DNA of 64,000 nucleotides from Candidatus Saccharimonadota bacterium (GCA_003133385.1 PKXF01000012.1:2933-66932); one strand, 5' to 3'; shown: positions 8,092 to 16,787, counted from the first letter of the stretch. The notes: generated by a model from the sequence alone, not told the origin. Made by a program: numbers and translations.

Positions 8092-9248
8092 ACTTGTTCC
8101 AAAATCAGCTTAGCTATTTGGTGAGTGGCGTTAGGCTGAGCCAGCTTTACGAATTCGGTTTGTAGTTTCTTTCGCTTAGCAGGTTCTTTAAGCAAGTCTG
8201 TAATGTAACGGGACAGTCGGTTTGGATCAGCAATTAGATCGTCTGGCCCCAGTACTAGTGCAGCCCCCTGCTCTGCCAAATACTCAGCATTTTTTAGCTG
8301 GTGACCCCCAGCTAAAAAGGAGCTCGGTATGACGATACAAGCCTTGCCTTGCATGGCAAATTCGGCTAGATTGGTCGCCCCCGCCCTCGTCACAATGATA
8401 TCTGCCGCCCCGCTATATTTATAAACGTCACTAATAAAGTCGTGAACCTGCAGTCTTTGGCGGTCGGTATCTGTAACTGTCTGGTCATACTTTCTCTGTA
8501 GCTCTATAAAGTTATTACGTCCGGCCGCATGAATTACGTAAAGGTCTTGGAAGTCTTCTAACAGATGAGGTACGGCTTCAGCCACCGCTGAATTTACCTC
8601 TTGCGAACCTAGGCCACCACCTATGATAAACACTAGCTTTGACTGGTGTGGAATGCTCAGCTGATCCCTATAATTCTTTTGCAGTTCACTTGTTACAGGT
8701 TTAAAATATTTATTCAACGGTATGCCGGTAGTAACTGTTTTGTCTGCGGGATAGGGATATAGCTCTTCTTTATAAGCAACCGCATGTAATTTAGCCCAAC
8801 GAGCTATAAGACGATTCGCCAAACTGGGAATAAGGTCAGAATCATGGGTTATATATGGTACGCCCCGTAGCTTTGCTCCAATTGCCACAGGAACGCTAAC
8901 AAACCCACCACGGCTAAAGACTACATCGGGCTTGATGTGCCGCATTAGGCGCCAACTCTGGTAAATACCAATGATCACAAAGAATACGTCCCTGATATTC
9001 TTCAATATAGTTGGCACGTCAAGTAGCTGCCTGAGCCCTTCGCCATGAAAACGGCGAAATTTGCCAGCTCTAACTACGTAAACCTGGTCTATATTAGTAT
9101 CTTGGGCAGGAATATCGCCGAGACTATCACCCTTCTGTCCTATATAGACAAGCTGTACGTCTGGGTTGAGCCGCTTAAGTTCGGCTGCTACAGCCAAAAT
9201 AGGCGTTATATGACCACCAGAACCGCCACCGGTGAGAACAATAGTCAA
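8088..9248 (-). CDS. murG: UDP-GlcNAc:lipid I N-acetylglucosaminyltransferase MurG
   Basis: Converts lipid I to lipid II at the inner face of the membrane. The 386 residues have the N-terminal TGGGSGGHITP loop, the HDSDLIPSLANR region, the GGGLGSQEVN motif opening the C-domain, and the UDP-GlcNAc-binding stretch ADIIVTRAGATNLAEFA. The start is a TTG overlapping the ftsW stop by 4 nt, which suggests translational coupling. The 3' end overlaps ftsQ by 4 nt. Confidence 0.96.
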   Translation of the reverse strand: MTIVLTGGGSGGHITPILAVAAELKRLNPDVQLVYIGQKGDSLGDIPAQDTNIDQVYVVRAGKFRRFHGEGLRQLLDVPTILKNIRDVFFVIIGIYQSWRLMRHIKPDVVFSRGGFVSVPVAIGAKLRGVPYITHDSDLIPSLANRLIARWAKLHAVAYKEELYPYPADKTVTTGIPLNKYFKPVTSELQKNYRDQLSIPHQSKLVFIIGGGLGSQEVNSAVAEAVPHLLEDFQDLYVIHAAGRNNFIELQRKYDQTVTDTDRQRLQVHDFISDVYKYSGAADIIVTRAGATNLAEFAMQGKACIVIPSSFLAGGHQLKNAEYLAEQGAALVLGPDDLIADPNRLSRYITDLLKEPAKRKKLQTEFVKLAQPNATHQIAKLILEQV

Positions 9249-10498
9249 TCGCTGGCCCTCCGTAATGTATTATCTCGGAAATCACGTCGCTGGTTGTCTG
9301 GATCTTCAGGGGTATTCTTGCGCGACGAACTATAGGTAGTATACTGCGAAGCCTGAAACGCCAGGCCGACTGCTGCGGCTGAGAATACGACGCTTGTACC
9401 TCCATAACTAATAAACGGCAAGGTAATACCCTTCAAAGGCAGCAGACCGATCATACCGCCAATGTTAATCAAGGCCTGGGTGCTGAACCAAGCGAGCACC
9501 CCAATAACCAGTAGACGGCTAAAGTCATCTGGTAAACGCTCGGCAATGCTTTTTAAACGCGTAAAGAATAAACCAAAGATCACAATGAGAATCATGGTAC
9601 CGATAAAACCAAATTTCTCAGCATAAATTGCGAAAATTGAATCATTTGCCGCCTCCGGCTCATAGCCGTAGGCTTGGACACTATTACCGAGACCAAGTCC
9701 AAGAATACCGCCTGAACCGACTGATATTAATGACTGGCAAGCCTGATAACCACTGCCCTGACAGTTTGAGGCTGGATGCAAGAATGTTTCAAGGCGCGCT
9801 CGCCGATATGGTGTCGCCGAAATGGTTAAAACTAGACCTATAAGGACAACACCTACAATTAGTACGATACGCCCCATAGGCAGACCGGCCACAAAGGCCA
9901 TGGTACCCATCATTACAACCAAAACACCTGTTGAACCGAGGTCACTTTGTACGCCAGCAACTACTACGCCCAAGGCCATTAGCGCTATCAAAAGAGGCCT
10001 GAACGTCTTTCCAACGCTGCGAATTGTTCCGCTATGAACGCGCTCAGCTAAAAAGCCCGCTATCCATATTAAGCCGGCGAATTTAACGAGTTCGACTGAT
10101 TGGAATGAGAAACTGCCAAGCCTTACCCAGCGATGTGCCGGATAAAGTGGATTGACTGGTAAAGCTAGGGCCAACAGCGTAGTTAGGCCAGCAAAAATTA
10201 GCAAGGGCTTATACGCCTTGCGCCATGTCTTCAGTGGCACTTTGGCAGTTACAGCAAATGCCACAAGGCTCAGTGCGATTGCAATCACCTGCTTGCCGAC
10301 ATAGTAGTTACTGCTGACGTTATTGGTTATTGCAAGTGCCGGGCTTATGGCATAAACAACGATCAGGCCAATTGCCAATAAAGTGGCGCACCAGATTAAT
10401 AACCAGTAGTCGGGCTTGTGCTTGCGCCGCCCCAGTTGCATTTGTTGCTGTTGGACTTGGGGGCGGCGTCTTGATGCGACGCTACGGTTAGGCCACAT
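9245..10498 (-). CDS. ftsW: Lipid II polymerase FtsW (SEDS family)
   Basis: Septal peptidoglycan glycosyltransferase working with FtsI. The 417 residues carry a basic N-terminal tail, about ten membrane helices, and SEDS motifs including YPAHRWVRLGSFSFQSVELVK, QSDLGSTGVLVVMMGT, and the C-terminal ITLPFISYGGTSVV. It starts 7 nt after mraY and overlaps murG by 4 nt. SEDS membership is certain; FtsW rather than RodA follows from its place in the dcw cluster. Confidence 0.93.
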   Translation of the reverse strand: MWPNRSVASRRRPQVQQQQMQLGRRKHKPDYWLLIWCATLLAIGLIVVYAISPALAITNNVSSNYYVGKQVIAIALSLVAFAVTAKVPLKTWRKAYKPLLIFAGLTTLLALALPVNPLYPAHRWVRLGSFSFQSVELVKFAGLIWIAGFLAERVHSGTIRSVGKTFRPLLIALMALGVVVAGVQSDLGSTGVLVVMMGTMAFVAGLPMGRIVLIVGVVLIGLVLTISATPYRRARLETFLHPASNCQGSGYQACQSLISVGSGGILGLGLGNSVQAYGYEPEAANDSIFAIYAEKFGFIGTMILIVIFGLFFTRLKSIAERLPDDFSRLLVIGVLAWFSTQALINIGGMIGLLPLKGITLPFISYGGTSVVFSAAAVGLAFQASQYTTYSSSRKNTPEDPDNQRRDFRDNTLRRASD

Positions 10499-10505
10499 GG
10501 CCGAT

Positions 10506-11549
10506 TTACCCCCGCCGCCCCATCAGAAAAATAATTAAGCCGACCGCGCTAGCTATCTGCCCTAGGATCCAAAAGCGCATAGTTACTTTGGTCTCCGGCC
10601 AACCTATAGCCTCAAAATGGTGATGGATCGGTGATGACAAAAAGACTTTCTTGCCGTTGCGAAGTTTCCTGGATGTACGATTAATAATAACTGAGCCCGT
10701 TTCCATAACGTAAACAGCTCCAATGATCGGTAAAACATACATAGTGTTGGTCTGCAGCGCAATAATACCGAGAGCCGTGCCGAGTGCAAAGGCACCGACG
10801 TCACCCATAAAAAAACGTGCCGGATAAATGTTAAACCACGTATAACTTAACAGCGAGCCGACTATTGTCAGGCAAAAACCAGCTAAGACGAATTTGCTCT
10901 CAACGACAGCAATAATCGAATAGGCCATAAAGGAGGATGTCAGTAGCCCGCCAGCTAAACCATCTAAGCCATCGCTGAAGTTAACTGATATAGCCGTGGC
11001 CATGACAACTAACCAGAACAAGGCAATGATAAAGATGCCGACATGCCACTGATTGTGGGCAATCCAGGGCAAGTATATAGAGTGCACGCCATTCTTTGCA
11101 TAAAACCACCAGCCAGCCGCAAGCACTAAGATACTATATAAACTAAACTTTACCCGGGCGCTCATACCGGCCACGCCACCTATACTGCGTATGTTCATGA
11201 AATCATCTATCAGGCCGATGGCTGCTGCACCTACTAAACCAGCCAACGGCAGCCAGGTTTGGCCACGGTTAAGATTAGTAGTTAATGTCACTATCGTTAT
11301 TGCCAGCACAAAAATAATACCTGCCATTGTCGGAATGTGCCGTTTGTGCTTTTCAGCATGAAGCTTAGCGTAGACCGTCGCTTTGCCTCCTGACCACGCG
11401 TCCGTGCGCTGACGCTTCCACCACTGCCGTTTATACGCTACGGTAGTATAAAGCGGTGTAATTAGCATGCTTAGGGCAAAGCCAAAAAAACTAAGTGATA
11501 ATATACGGATTAATTGGTGACTTGTAATGGCAATGTGCAGTGTATTCAT
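10506..11549 (-). CDS. mraY: Phospho-N-acetylmuramoyl-pentapeptide transferase MraY
   Basis: Transfers phospho-MurNAc-pentapeptide from UDP to undecaprenyl phosphate, giving lipid I. The 347-residue polytopic protein has the catalytic Asp motifs DDFMNIR and NFSDGLDGLAGGL, FFMGDVGAFALGTALG, and the His motif SPIHHHFEAIGWPETKV. It has its own extended -10 (11567-11572). In most bacteria murE/murF precede and murD follows mraY; here neither is present. Confidence 0.96.
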   Translation of the reverse strand: MNTLHIAITSHQLIRILSLSFFGFALSMLITPLYTTVAYKRQWWKRQRTDAWSGGKATVYAKLHAEKHKRHIPTMAGIIFVLAITIVTLTTNLNRGQTWLPLAGLVGAAAIGLIDDFMNIRSIGGVAGMSARVKFSLYSILVLAAGWWFYAKNGVHSIYLPWIAHNQWHVGIFIIALFWLVVMATAISVNFSDGLDGLAGGLLTSSFMAYSIIAVVESKFVLAGFCLTIVGSLLSYTWFNIYPARFFMGDVGAFALGTALGIIALQTNTMYVLPIIGAVYVMETGSVIINRTSRKLRNGKKVFLSSPIHHHFEAIGWPETKVTMRFWILGQIASAVGLIIFLMGRRG

Positions 11550-11553
11550 GGGT

Positions 11554-11649
11554 CTATTTTTCTTTTATTATAGCAGCTTCTATCTGGATTGTGGTTCCGC
11601 CTCCACTTACGAGAAGTTTGATATTTTTATTAAAAGCGGCGCTAATCAT
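11554..11649 (-). CDS. Possible 31-residue small ORF between ftsI and mraY
   Basis: ATG preceded by GAGAGG directly after the ftsI stop. The peptide starts MISAAFNKNIKLLVSGGG and ends just before mraY. It fills the ftsI-mraY gap almost exactly. No homology recognised, and the mraY promoter lies inside it. It may be a small coupled peptide or a chance frame. Confidence 0.3.
   Translation of the reverse strand: MISAAFNKNIKLLVSGGGTTIQIEAAIIKEK
11567..11572 (-). promoter_or_regulatory. Extended -10 promoter of mraY
   Basis: TGCTATAAT on minus, 17 nt before the mraY ATG; gives an internal promoter within the dcw cluster. Confidence 0.55.
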
Positions 11650-11663
11650 CTAATTAACCTCTC

Positions 11664-13445
11664 TTAATTTGTCTTGGGGCTAACAAACGAGTTATTGATT
11701 AGCATATGCGCCAGGTCAGCAAATACAGGCTGGCCACCGTAGGCACCGGCATAACCGGGTACGTTTGGCTTGATATTAAAGACTACTATGAGGTACTGCG
11801 GCTTGTTTCCGCCTACGAAACCAATGTAGGTGCCGTTATATAGGTTGGCGTAGTAACCACCGCCTGGCTGGGCTATCTGTGCCGTACCGGTCTTCCCCCC
11901 CACCATGTAGTTTGACGGGAAATTCATAAAGGCAAAGCCCTCATGTAAGTATGTCGTAACGACATTTTGCATTAAAGGTATTAATTCGCCACCTATATTA
12001 CTCTTTACTGTGTTCTTTATTAGCGCCTTAGGTTCATTGACTGTAACCTTGCCGTTGGAGCTAATAGTCTTTGATACAAGTGTCGGCTGGTAGTATGTGC
12101 CGCCATTTATGACGCTAGATAACGCTGCGCCCTCCTGTAAAGCAGTCAGTTGCACGCCCTGCCCGAATGCGGTGTTGGCGAACGTCAGGCCCTGAGCAGG
12201 ACCATTAGGGTCGTCTGGGGGCACATAGCCGCCTGATTCATAGCCCTGCTCTATGCCAGTCGGTTGACCAAGGTGAAAATGGTTAACCATGTAGTTGTGC
12301 CAGGCATCGATACCTTTTTGGTTAATCTGCGTGCCGCCCGGATTGCCCATTTGCATAAGCATCCAGGTTGCACCTGTATTAAGCGATAGGGATAATATAC
12401 TTGAGATACTCTGTTCCCTAGGACCGCCATCTTGTTCTATATCGGTAATATTAAAGCCGTCGATAACCCAGTGGGCTGGATCATAAAATGTCTGGTTGGG
12501 CTGTATGACACCCTGGTCAAGTGCAGCAGACGTGGTCAGTGTCTTCATTGAAGATCCGGGCTCTATATCATCAGTAACTGCTGCATTTTCAAAAAGTGCG
12601 GCGTTGCTTACGTGCTGATAATCACTGGGGTCATAGGTTGGATAATTAGCCATGGCATCAATTTGACCGTTGTTTGGATTCATAATAATAGCGCTCAGAC
12701 CTTGTGATTTAGTTGCCTGGTATTCTTGTTTGAGAATTTGCTCCATTTGCGTTTGCATTGATAGGTTGATGCTCGTAACTATATTGTCGCCTTTGACTGG
12801 TTGGGTTTCAATATTACCTTTGGTAGCAGCCAGTGGCACGCCGTTTGAGTCTGTAACAGCCTTTACCTGGCCGGGCGTACCGGCAAGTTCTTTGTTAAGA
12901 GCCTGCTCAAGGCCGTACTCACCAGTACCGCTATCGTTAACAAAACCCAATAGTTGTGAGGCCAAACTCCCGTCTGGGTAGACACGATAATCCTGGCCTT
13001 GGGTACCAACACCGGGAAGCTTAAGAGCAAGTAACTGACTGCTGTTTTGTGCGCTCAATTTTTTGGCAAGCACTACGTATTGAGTATTTTTAGTGCGCAT
13101 TTGTGAAGCATACTGGCTAGCGTTACCTCCTATAATTGAGGCGATCTTGGCAGCATCTTTATCTGGCTGCTGCACTAATGGCGGGTCTGCATAAAGCGTA
13201 TAGAGTTGTTGGTTGAGCACGATAGGAACGGCTTTATTGCTGTCATATGCTTCGATTAGACCTCGAGTAGCCGGTATTTGATACTGTTTAAATTGGTCAC
13301 TTAAGGCTGCCGACTCATAGTGAGTATGCTGGATAACTTGAACGTAGAAGAGTCTTATGCCAAAAATAATTAGAACTAGCAGCAGAGCGACGTACCATAT
13401 ACGTACTCGCTGCACCGACTGGCTAAACGCAGACTTGTCTGGCAC
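11664..13445 (-). CDS. ftsI: Penicillin-binding protein, FtsI/PBP3-type transpeptidase
   Basis: Septal peptidoglycan transpeptidase. The 593 residues have a short cytoplasmic tail, one membrane helix (about 13-35), a PBP-dimer domain, and the acyl-serine transpeptidase domain: S298-x-x-K301 in PGSSMK, SLN in the SLSLNTGATW segment, and KTGT from K518. There is no C-terminal PASTA domain. The start is GTG with GAGG about 10 nt upstream. It sits between ftsL and mraY, as expected for dcw genes. Confidence 0.93.
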   Translation of the reverse strand: MPDKSAFSQSVQRVRIWYVALLLVLIIFGIRLFYVQVIQHTHYESAALSDQFKQYQIPATRGLIEAYDSNKAVPIVLNQQLYTLYADPPLVQQPDKDAAKIASIIGGNASQYASQMRTKNTQYVVLAKKLSAQNSSQLLALKLPGVGTQGQDYRVYPDGSLASQLLGFVNDSGTGEYGLEQALNKELAGTPGQVKAVTDSNGVPLAATKGNIETQPVKGDNIVTSINLSMQTQMEQILKQEYQATKSQGLSAIIMNPNNGQIDAMANYPTYDPSDYQHVSNAALFENAAVTDDIEPGSSMKTLTTSAALDQGVIQPNQTFYDPAHWVIDGFNITDIEQDGGPREQSISSILSLSLNTGATWMLMQMGNPGGTQINQKGIDAWHNYMVNHFHLGQPTGIEQGYESGGYVPPDDPNGPAQGLTFANTAFGQGVQLTALQEGAALSSVINGGTYYQPTLVSKTISSNGKVTVNEPKALIKNTVKSNIGGELIPLMQNVVTTYLHEGFAFMNFPSNYMVGGKTGTAQIAQPGGGYYANLYNGTYIGFVGGNKPQYLIVVFNIKPNVPGYAGAYGGQPVFADLAHMLINNSFVSPKTN

Positions 13446-13460
13446 GTCTTAAAGACCTCA

Positions 13461-13808
13461 TTAATTTTGTACAGTAGCCGAAGGAGCAACCGAAACTAGA
13501 TTTTTAGCCACTGCGCTGTTTTCAACGCGGCTAAGCGATTGCAAGCGAGCCGAGGCAACCTCTAGGTTGTTGTACTGGCTCTGCAGCTGGGTTTGGCTTT
13601 GTTGCAGATCGTTAATCTGAAAACCGTAGGCATTTGTCTTGGTCACCTGCGTAAGATACAGAAGCCCGAGCAGACAAGCTAACACAATTAAAGTAATCGT
13701 GTTCGTTATTGGACCCAAGGTATGAGCCTGTGTCCGAAAGCTCACCGAATTTTGATTGCGACCTGTGAACCGGGAACGATTCATGGCTAGAGAACTTGAG
13801 TATGTCAT
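13461..13808 (-). CDS. ftsL: FtsL-type division protein
   Basis: A 115-residue bitopic protein: about 30 polar residues, one membrane helix (about 32-52, ITLIVLACLLGLLYLTQV), then a Gln/Leu-rich coiled coil (about 62-95). This topology, the size and the place between rsmH and ftsI identify FtsL, whose sequence is always poorly conserved. The ATG at 13808 is chosen; an internal Met (codon 9) is an alternative. Confidence 0.75.
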   Translation of the reverse strand: MTYSSSLAMNRSRFTGRNQNSVSFRTQAHTLGPITNTITLIVLACLLGLLYLTQVTKTNAYGFQINDLQQSQTQLQSQYNNLEVASARLQSLSRVENSAVAKNLVSVAPSATVQN

Positions 13809-13835
13809 ATGTTTTTATCTTTATTTTTATGTTTG

Positions 13836-13868
13836 GTTCCAGCCCTTTTTAGGGGGCTGGAACTTTTT
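13836..13868 (+). terminator. Terminator-like hairpin in the rsmH-ftsL gap, antisense orientation
   Basis: Perfect 10-bp stem GTTCCAGCCC/GGGCTGGAAC with an 8-nt loop. The T-tract (TTTTT, 13864-13868) follows on plus, against the operon. In the operon direction the stem has no U-tract and could act as a processing or stability element. Confidence 0.5.
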
Positions 13869-13870
13869 AC

Positions 13871-14875
13871 CTACGTTAGACCACGCGAACGTGAATCTTG
13901 TAGGCGCGGGAGCTGCTTTTTACCTGGATAGGCATTTGAGTTCCCTTTCTTTTTTATTTTCACTGCGGCTCGTAGTTTTGCGCTACGGGCTCGCGGATTA
14001 TGGGCTAATTCTGAGGGGCTTGCCGTGACTGGATGCTTGGTTAACAGGCGTAGCTCGGCATCATAACGTTCACCCGCTACTTCCTGAAGCGCCTGTTTTA
14101 CCAGCCGGTCTTCTAAGCTGTGGAAACTTATGATGGCAATCCTGCCGCCGGGTTCAAGTAGTTCAAACCATAGTGGCAGGCTCTGCTGCAATAAGTTCAG
14201 CTCATCGTTGACTGCAATTCTGAGCGCTTGGAACGTTCGTGTCGCAGGATGAATCCGATGATATCCCGGCCAGGCTGAAGCTACCACTGTCGCTAGCTCA
14301 CTCGTACGGGCTAGCGGCCGTGACGCAACAATGGCATGAGCAATTGTTGCTGCTTTTGGATCTTCGCCATATTGCCTGAGCAGATCAGTCAATTCTGTTT
14401 CGCTATAGTTATTGACTATAGCTTCCGCAGTCAGTTCTTGCGACTGATCCATTCGCATATCCAGTGGCCCGTCAGCTTTGATAGCAAAGCCACGGTGGCC
14501 CTCGTTAAGGTGCGGTGACGATGTCCCTAAATCGGCCAAAATAAGATCGAACTTCCGCCCTTTGGCGACTAGCTCTCTGCTCACGGACAAAAAATCCTTT
14601 TGTCTGATCTCAACAGTGCCACCAGTGTACATTTCCTTTAATACATTGACAGCGTTCTGGTCACGATCGACCAAGACTGCTTTTGTGAGGCTTCCAACGC
14701 GGTCCAATATCGCTGAGGCGTGCCCGCCGTATCCGGCCGTCAAATCAAGGTATGATTCCCCGACTTGCGGATCCAGAAACTGCAGAACTGCATTCAGTAA
14801 AACTGGAACATGCTGTTTGTTTTTATTTTGGTTTTTATTTTGGTGCATCTTTGCTTGTTTGTTTTGCAAGGTCAC
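13871..14875 (-). CDS. rsmH: 16S rRNA (cytosine-1402-N4)-methyltransferase RsmH
   Basis: SAM-dependent methylation of 16S rRNA C1402. The core is typical: HVPVLLNAVLQFL near the N-terminus, the SAM-binding stretch YLDLTAGYGGHASAIL, DLGTSSPHL, GPLDMRMD, and the late FHSLEDRLVKQAL. The first 19 residues are an Asn/Lys/Gln-rich low-complexity tail. The farthest start is GTG at 14875; AGGTGA also sits 5 nt before an in-frame TTG two codons on, and an ATG follows at codon 10, so the exact start is uncertain. Second gene of the mra operon. Confidence 0.93.
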   Translation of the reverse strand: MTLQNKQAKMHQNKNQNKNKQHVPVLLNAVLQFLDPQVGESYLDLTAGYGGHASAILDRVGSLTKAVLVDRDQNAVNVLKEMYTGGTVEIRQKDFLSVSRELVAKGRKFDLILADLGTSSPHLNEGHRGFAIKADGPLDMRMDQSQELTAEAIVNNYSETELTDLLRQYGEDPKAATIAHAIVASRPLARTSELATVVASAWPGYHRIHPATRTFQALRIAVNDELNLLQQSLPLWFELLEPGGRIAIISFHSLEDRLVKQALQEVAGERYDAELRLLTKHPVTASPSELAHNPRARSAKLRAAVKIKKKGNSNAYPGKKQLPRLQDSRSRGLT

Positions 14876-15137
14876 CTAATCAGCAGTCAACTTTTTGTTT
14901 TTATCTGGGGGTTTTTGTTTTTGTTTGACACGGCAAATTGTAAAATTACTATTCGCCACGTCGAGTTTGAGAGACTTATGTGTGAGGTGGAGTTTTGGGA
15001 GGTGTTTTTGAAAGGTACAAAGCGCTTTTTTATTGTGGTTTGCTATCGTATCCACATGTTGACTGCCGAATAGGTGAACTCGAGAAGTATTCGTGTTGCT
15101 ATCCGGTTAAATTGTTAAGGAACGTGCTCGGCGTCTT

Positions 15138-15506
15138 TTAGTCTCTGGATGGAGCCGTAAGACGCCAGTAACGGCCGACTCCAACAGCAACTATGTCGCG
15201 ATCTATCCCCGCGTAATCGAGCAAATGCTGCTCGAGGGTGATCCGCCCCTGCTTGCCATCGGGTGATTGGTCGATCTTGCCCATCCGAAATTGGACGTTT
15301 AGATCGGCAATCCGCTCGTCCAGGATATCACCGGCTAACCTTGGCTCAACGAGGTTATCCCACACATCTTTTGGATATAGATGCAGGTACTCGCCAAAGC
15401 CCCTGGTTACAACTGCCCCGCTGGCAAACTGGTCGCGAAGTTCCGGAGGTATGGTTAACCGCCGCTTATCGTCCAGCTTACGTTCGAAGTAGTCTACCGT
15501 GGCCAT
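15138..15506 (-). CDS. mraZ: Transcriptional regulator MraZ
   Basis: A 122-residue two-AbrB-like-domain DNA-binding protein that usually represses its own dcw operon. Seen here are DDKRRLTIPPELRD (family DxKGRxxIPxxLR) and the second copy GKQGRITLEQHLLDYAGI. It heads the cluster and has an AAGGGA site 5 nt before ATG. Its operator-like repeats overlap the promoter upstream. Note the Arg in the usual GR position of the first motif (KRR). Confidence 0.93.
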   Translation of the reverse strand: MATVDYFERKLDDKRRLTIPPELRDQFASGAVVTRGFGEYLHLYPKDVWDNLVEPRLAGDILDERIADLNVQFRMGKIDQSPDGKQGRITLEQHLLDYAGIDRDIVAVGVGRYWRLTAPSRD

Positions 15507-15565
15507 TGGTATCCCTTAAAGCTAGTAGTGGTTGTTTATTTTTGACGTGGCACGCTATTTGGCCG

Positions 15566-15602
15566 TACCATTTCTACCCACTTCCATGAGTGTACTACCC
15601 AC
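15566..15602 (-). promoter_or_regulatory. Putative MraZ operator
   Basis: On minus, GTGGGTAG occurs twice with a 21-bp period (15595-15602 and 15574-15581) and a third TGGTA half-site follows 10 bp on (15566-15570). TGGGN repeats on a helical period are the known MraZ box pattern. The copies cover the spacer and the start point of the mraZ promoter. Confidence 0.7.
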
Positions 15603-15617
15603 TATAACCCCTTGCAA
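15589..15617 (-). promoter_or_regulatory. mraZ operon promoter
   Basis: -35 TTGCAA (15612-15617), 17-nt spacer, -10 TACACT (15589-15594); leader about 75 nt. Confidence 0.65.
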
Positions 15618-15629
15618 GTAACAATGCAC

Positions 15630-15656
15630 AAAAAAGTGGTGTTTATAACACCACTT
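15630..15656 (-). terminator. Intrinsic terminator downstream of the 15736-16458 gene
   Basis: Perfect 10-bp stem AAGTGGTGTT/AACACCACTT with a 3-nt loop and a U6 tract on minus. It separates the secreted-protein gene from the mra operon. Confidence 0.85.
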
Positions 15657-15735
15657 ATCCACAGTTTTTCCAGAGGTTCATATTTATACACAACATGTAG
15701 CGCTTTAGCGTCCCTCCCCTACACCACTATAAAAA

Positions 15736-16458
15736 TTACTTTGTCGTCGGAATACCGTCGGCTTGGAGTTGTTCGTAACCGCCAGCACGTTCGAATGCTG
15801 AAACAGCAATCTTATCGATTGTGCTCGTATCATAGCCCGTGGGTACAACTTGGTTTGAAGAGTTAACATACGCATTTGTAGAGGGTTGTACGACTTCAAT
15901 GTCACCGGTAATATCTATTCCCCCATCATCGCCTACTGTTGCTGGAAGATCAGCTGAAATTTGGCTACCTTCCTTTAAATTACCGTACGGTAGTTCTACG
16001 GCAAGCTGCTGAGCTTCTAGCGCGCTTAAGTCCGCCCATACAGTGTTCTTTGCTCTATCATTTTTATTGTGTATTGAGCTTGTGTCCGTGCCTGGCATTG
16101 TAAAACCAATCCAGCCAGTTTGATCGGCGGTGTAGAGGTTAGGTGGTGAACTAACAAGGGGCAGCTTAACAACAAGCTCTTTTCCTTGAGGTACGCTACC
16201 GCCCAGATTATTAGGATTGCCTTCGGCGGTATCTTCAACATCAGGGCTAAGACGATAATTTGCTCCTGCCTTTAGTACGACAACTCTGCCTAGTACGCTA
16301 CTAGCAGTGTCCAAGGCTGTGATACGATCCTTGTTAATTATTGCTGCATTATTATCCTCAAACGATTTAGCAACACCGCCGCCTAAAGCAACCGCAGCGA
16401 TACCCGCAATAGCTTTGCCTTTGGTTGTAAGTCTAATTGGATATCTGTCTTGTTTCAT
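15736..16458 (-). CDS. Secreted or membrane-anchored protein of unknown function
   Basis: 240 residues, not recognised. A basic N-terminus (MKQDRYPIRLTTKGK) is followed by a short Ala/Gly-rich hydrophobic segment (about 17-30), compatible with an export signal or anchor; the rest is polar and acidic with no Cys. The start is supported by a -35/-10 pair (TTGACT-17-TAATAT) ending 9 nt before ATG. A strong terminator lies 80 nt after its stop, so it is a single-gene unit. It may be surface exposed. Confidence 0.6.
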   Translation of the reverse strand: MKQDRYPIRLTTKGKAIAGIAAVALGGGVAKSFEDNNAAIINKDRITALDTASSVLGRVVVLKAGANYRLSPDVEDTAEGNPNNLGGSVPQGKELVVKLPLVSSPPNLYTADQTGWIGFTMPGTDTSSIHNKNDRAKNTVWADLSALEAQQLAVELPYGNLKEGSQISADLPATVGDDGGIDITGDIEVVQPSTNAYVNSSNQVVPTGYDTSTIDKIAVSAFERAGGYEQLQADGIPTTK

Positions 16459-16467
16459 AATATTTCT

Positions 16468-16496
16468 ATATTACCATATTATACTAATACAGTCAA
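16468..16496 (-). promoter_or_regulatory. Promoter of the 240-residue secreted protein gene
   Basis: -35 TTGACT (16491-16496), 17-nt spacer, -10 TAATAT (16468-16473); the ATG follows after 9 nt, so the leader is about 2-3 nt. Confidence 0.65.
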
Positions 16497-16498
16497 GT

Positions 16499-16780
16499 TT
16501 ATACCTTGCCATGACGGCTAGGCGTACGCTGGCTGGTATCGTAGCTTATGTAATGCGGTGCTACCTCTTCACGCTCGCGTTGTACGGGGTTATTAGACTC
16601 AGTGTTTTCTGTCTCATAGGCAAACGTTGGTTGATTGGGAACAATAACCTTCATTCCTTGGTGTTCTTGCATATCCATAACGCCTACAGTCGTAGCAGCC
16701 GCCATTAGTACGACACTCGCGTGGGCGCCGAGATTCTGCAATTTCTGAGTTACCGATGTTTGTTTGTTTTTGATTGACAT
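16499..16780 (-). CDS. Small membrane-associated protein of unknown function
   Basis: 93 residues beginning MSIKNKQTSVTQKL. One short hydrophobic stretch (about 20-33, HASVVLMAAATTVG) is followed by a polar tail ending PSRHGKV. The start at 16780 is chosen because an upstream in-frame TTG (16816) is itself the -35 hexamer TTGACA and the -10 TATTAT lies 7 nt before this ATG. Function not recognised. Confidence 0.5.
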   Translation of the reverse strand: MSIKNKQTSVTQKLQNLGAHASVVLMAAATTVGVMDMQEHQGMKVIVPNQPTFAYETENTESNNPVQREREEVAPHYISYDTSQRTPSRHGKV

Positions 16781-16787
16781 CCATACA

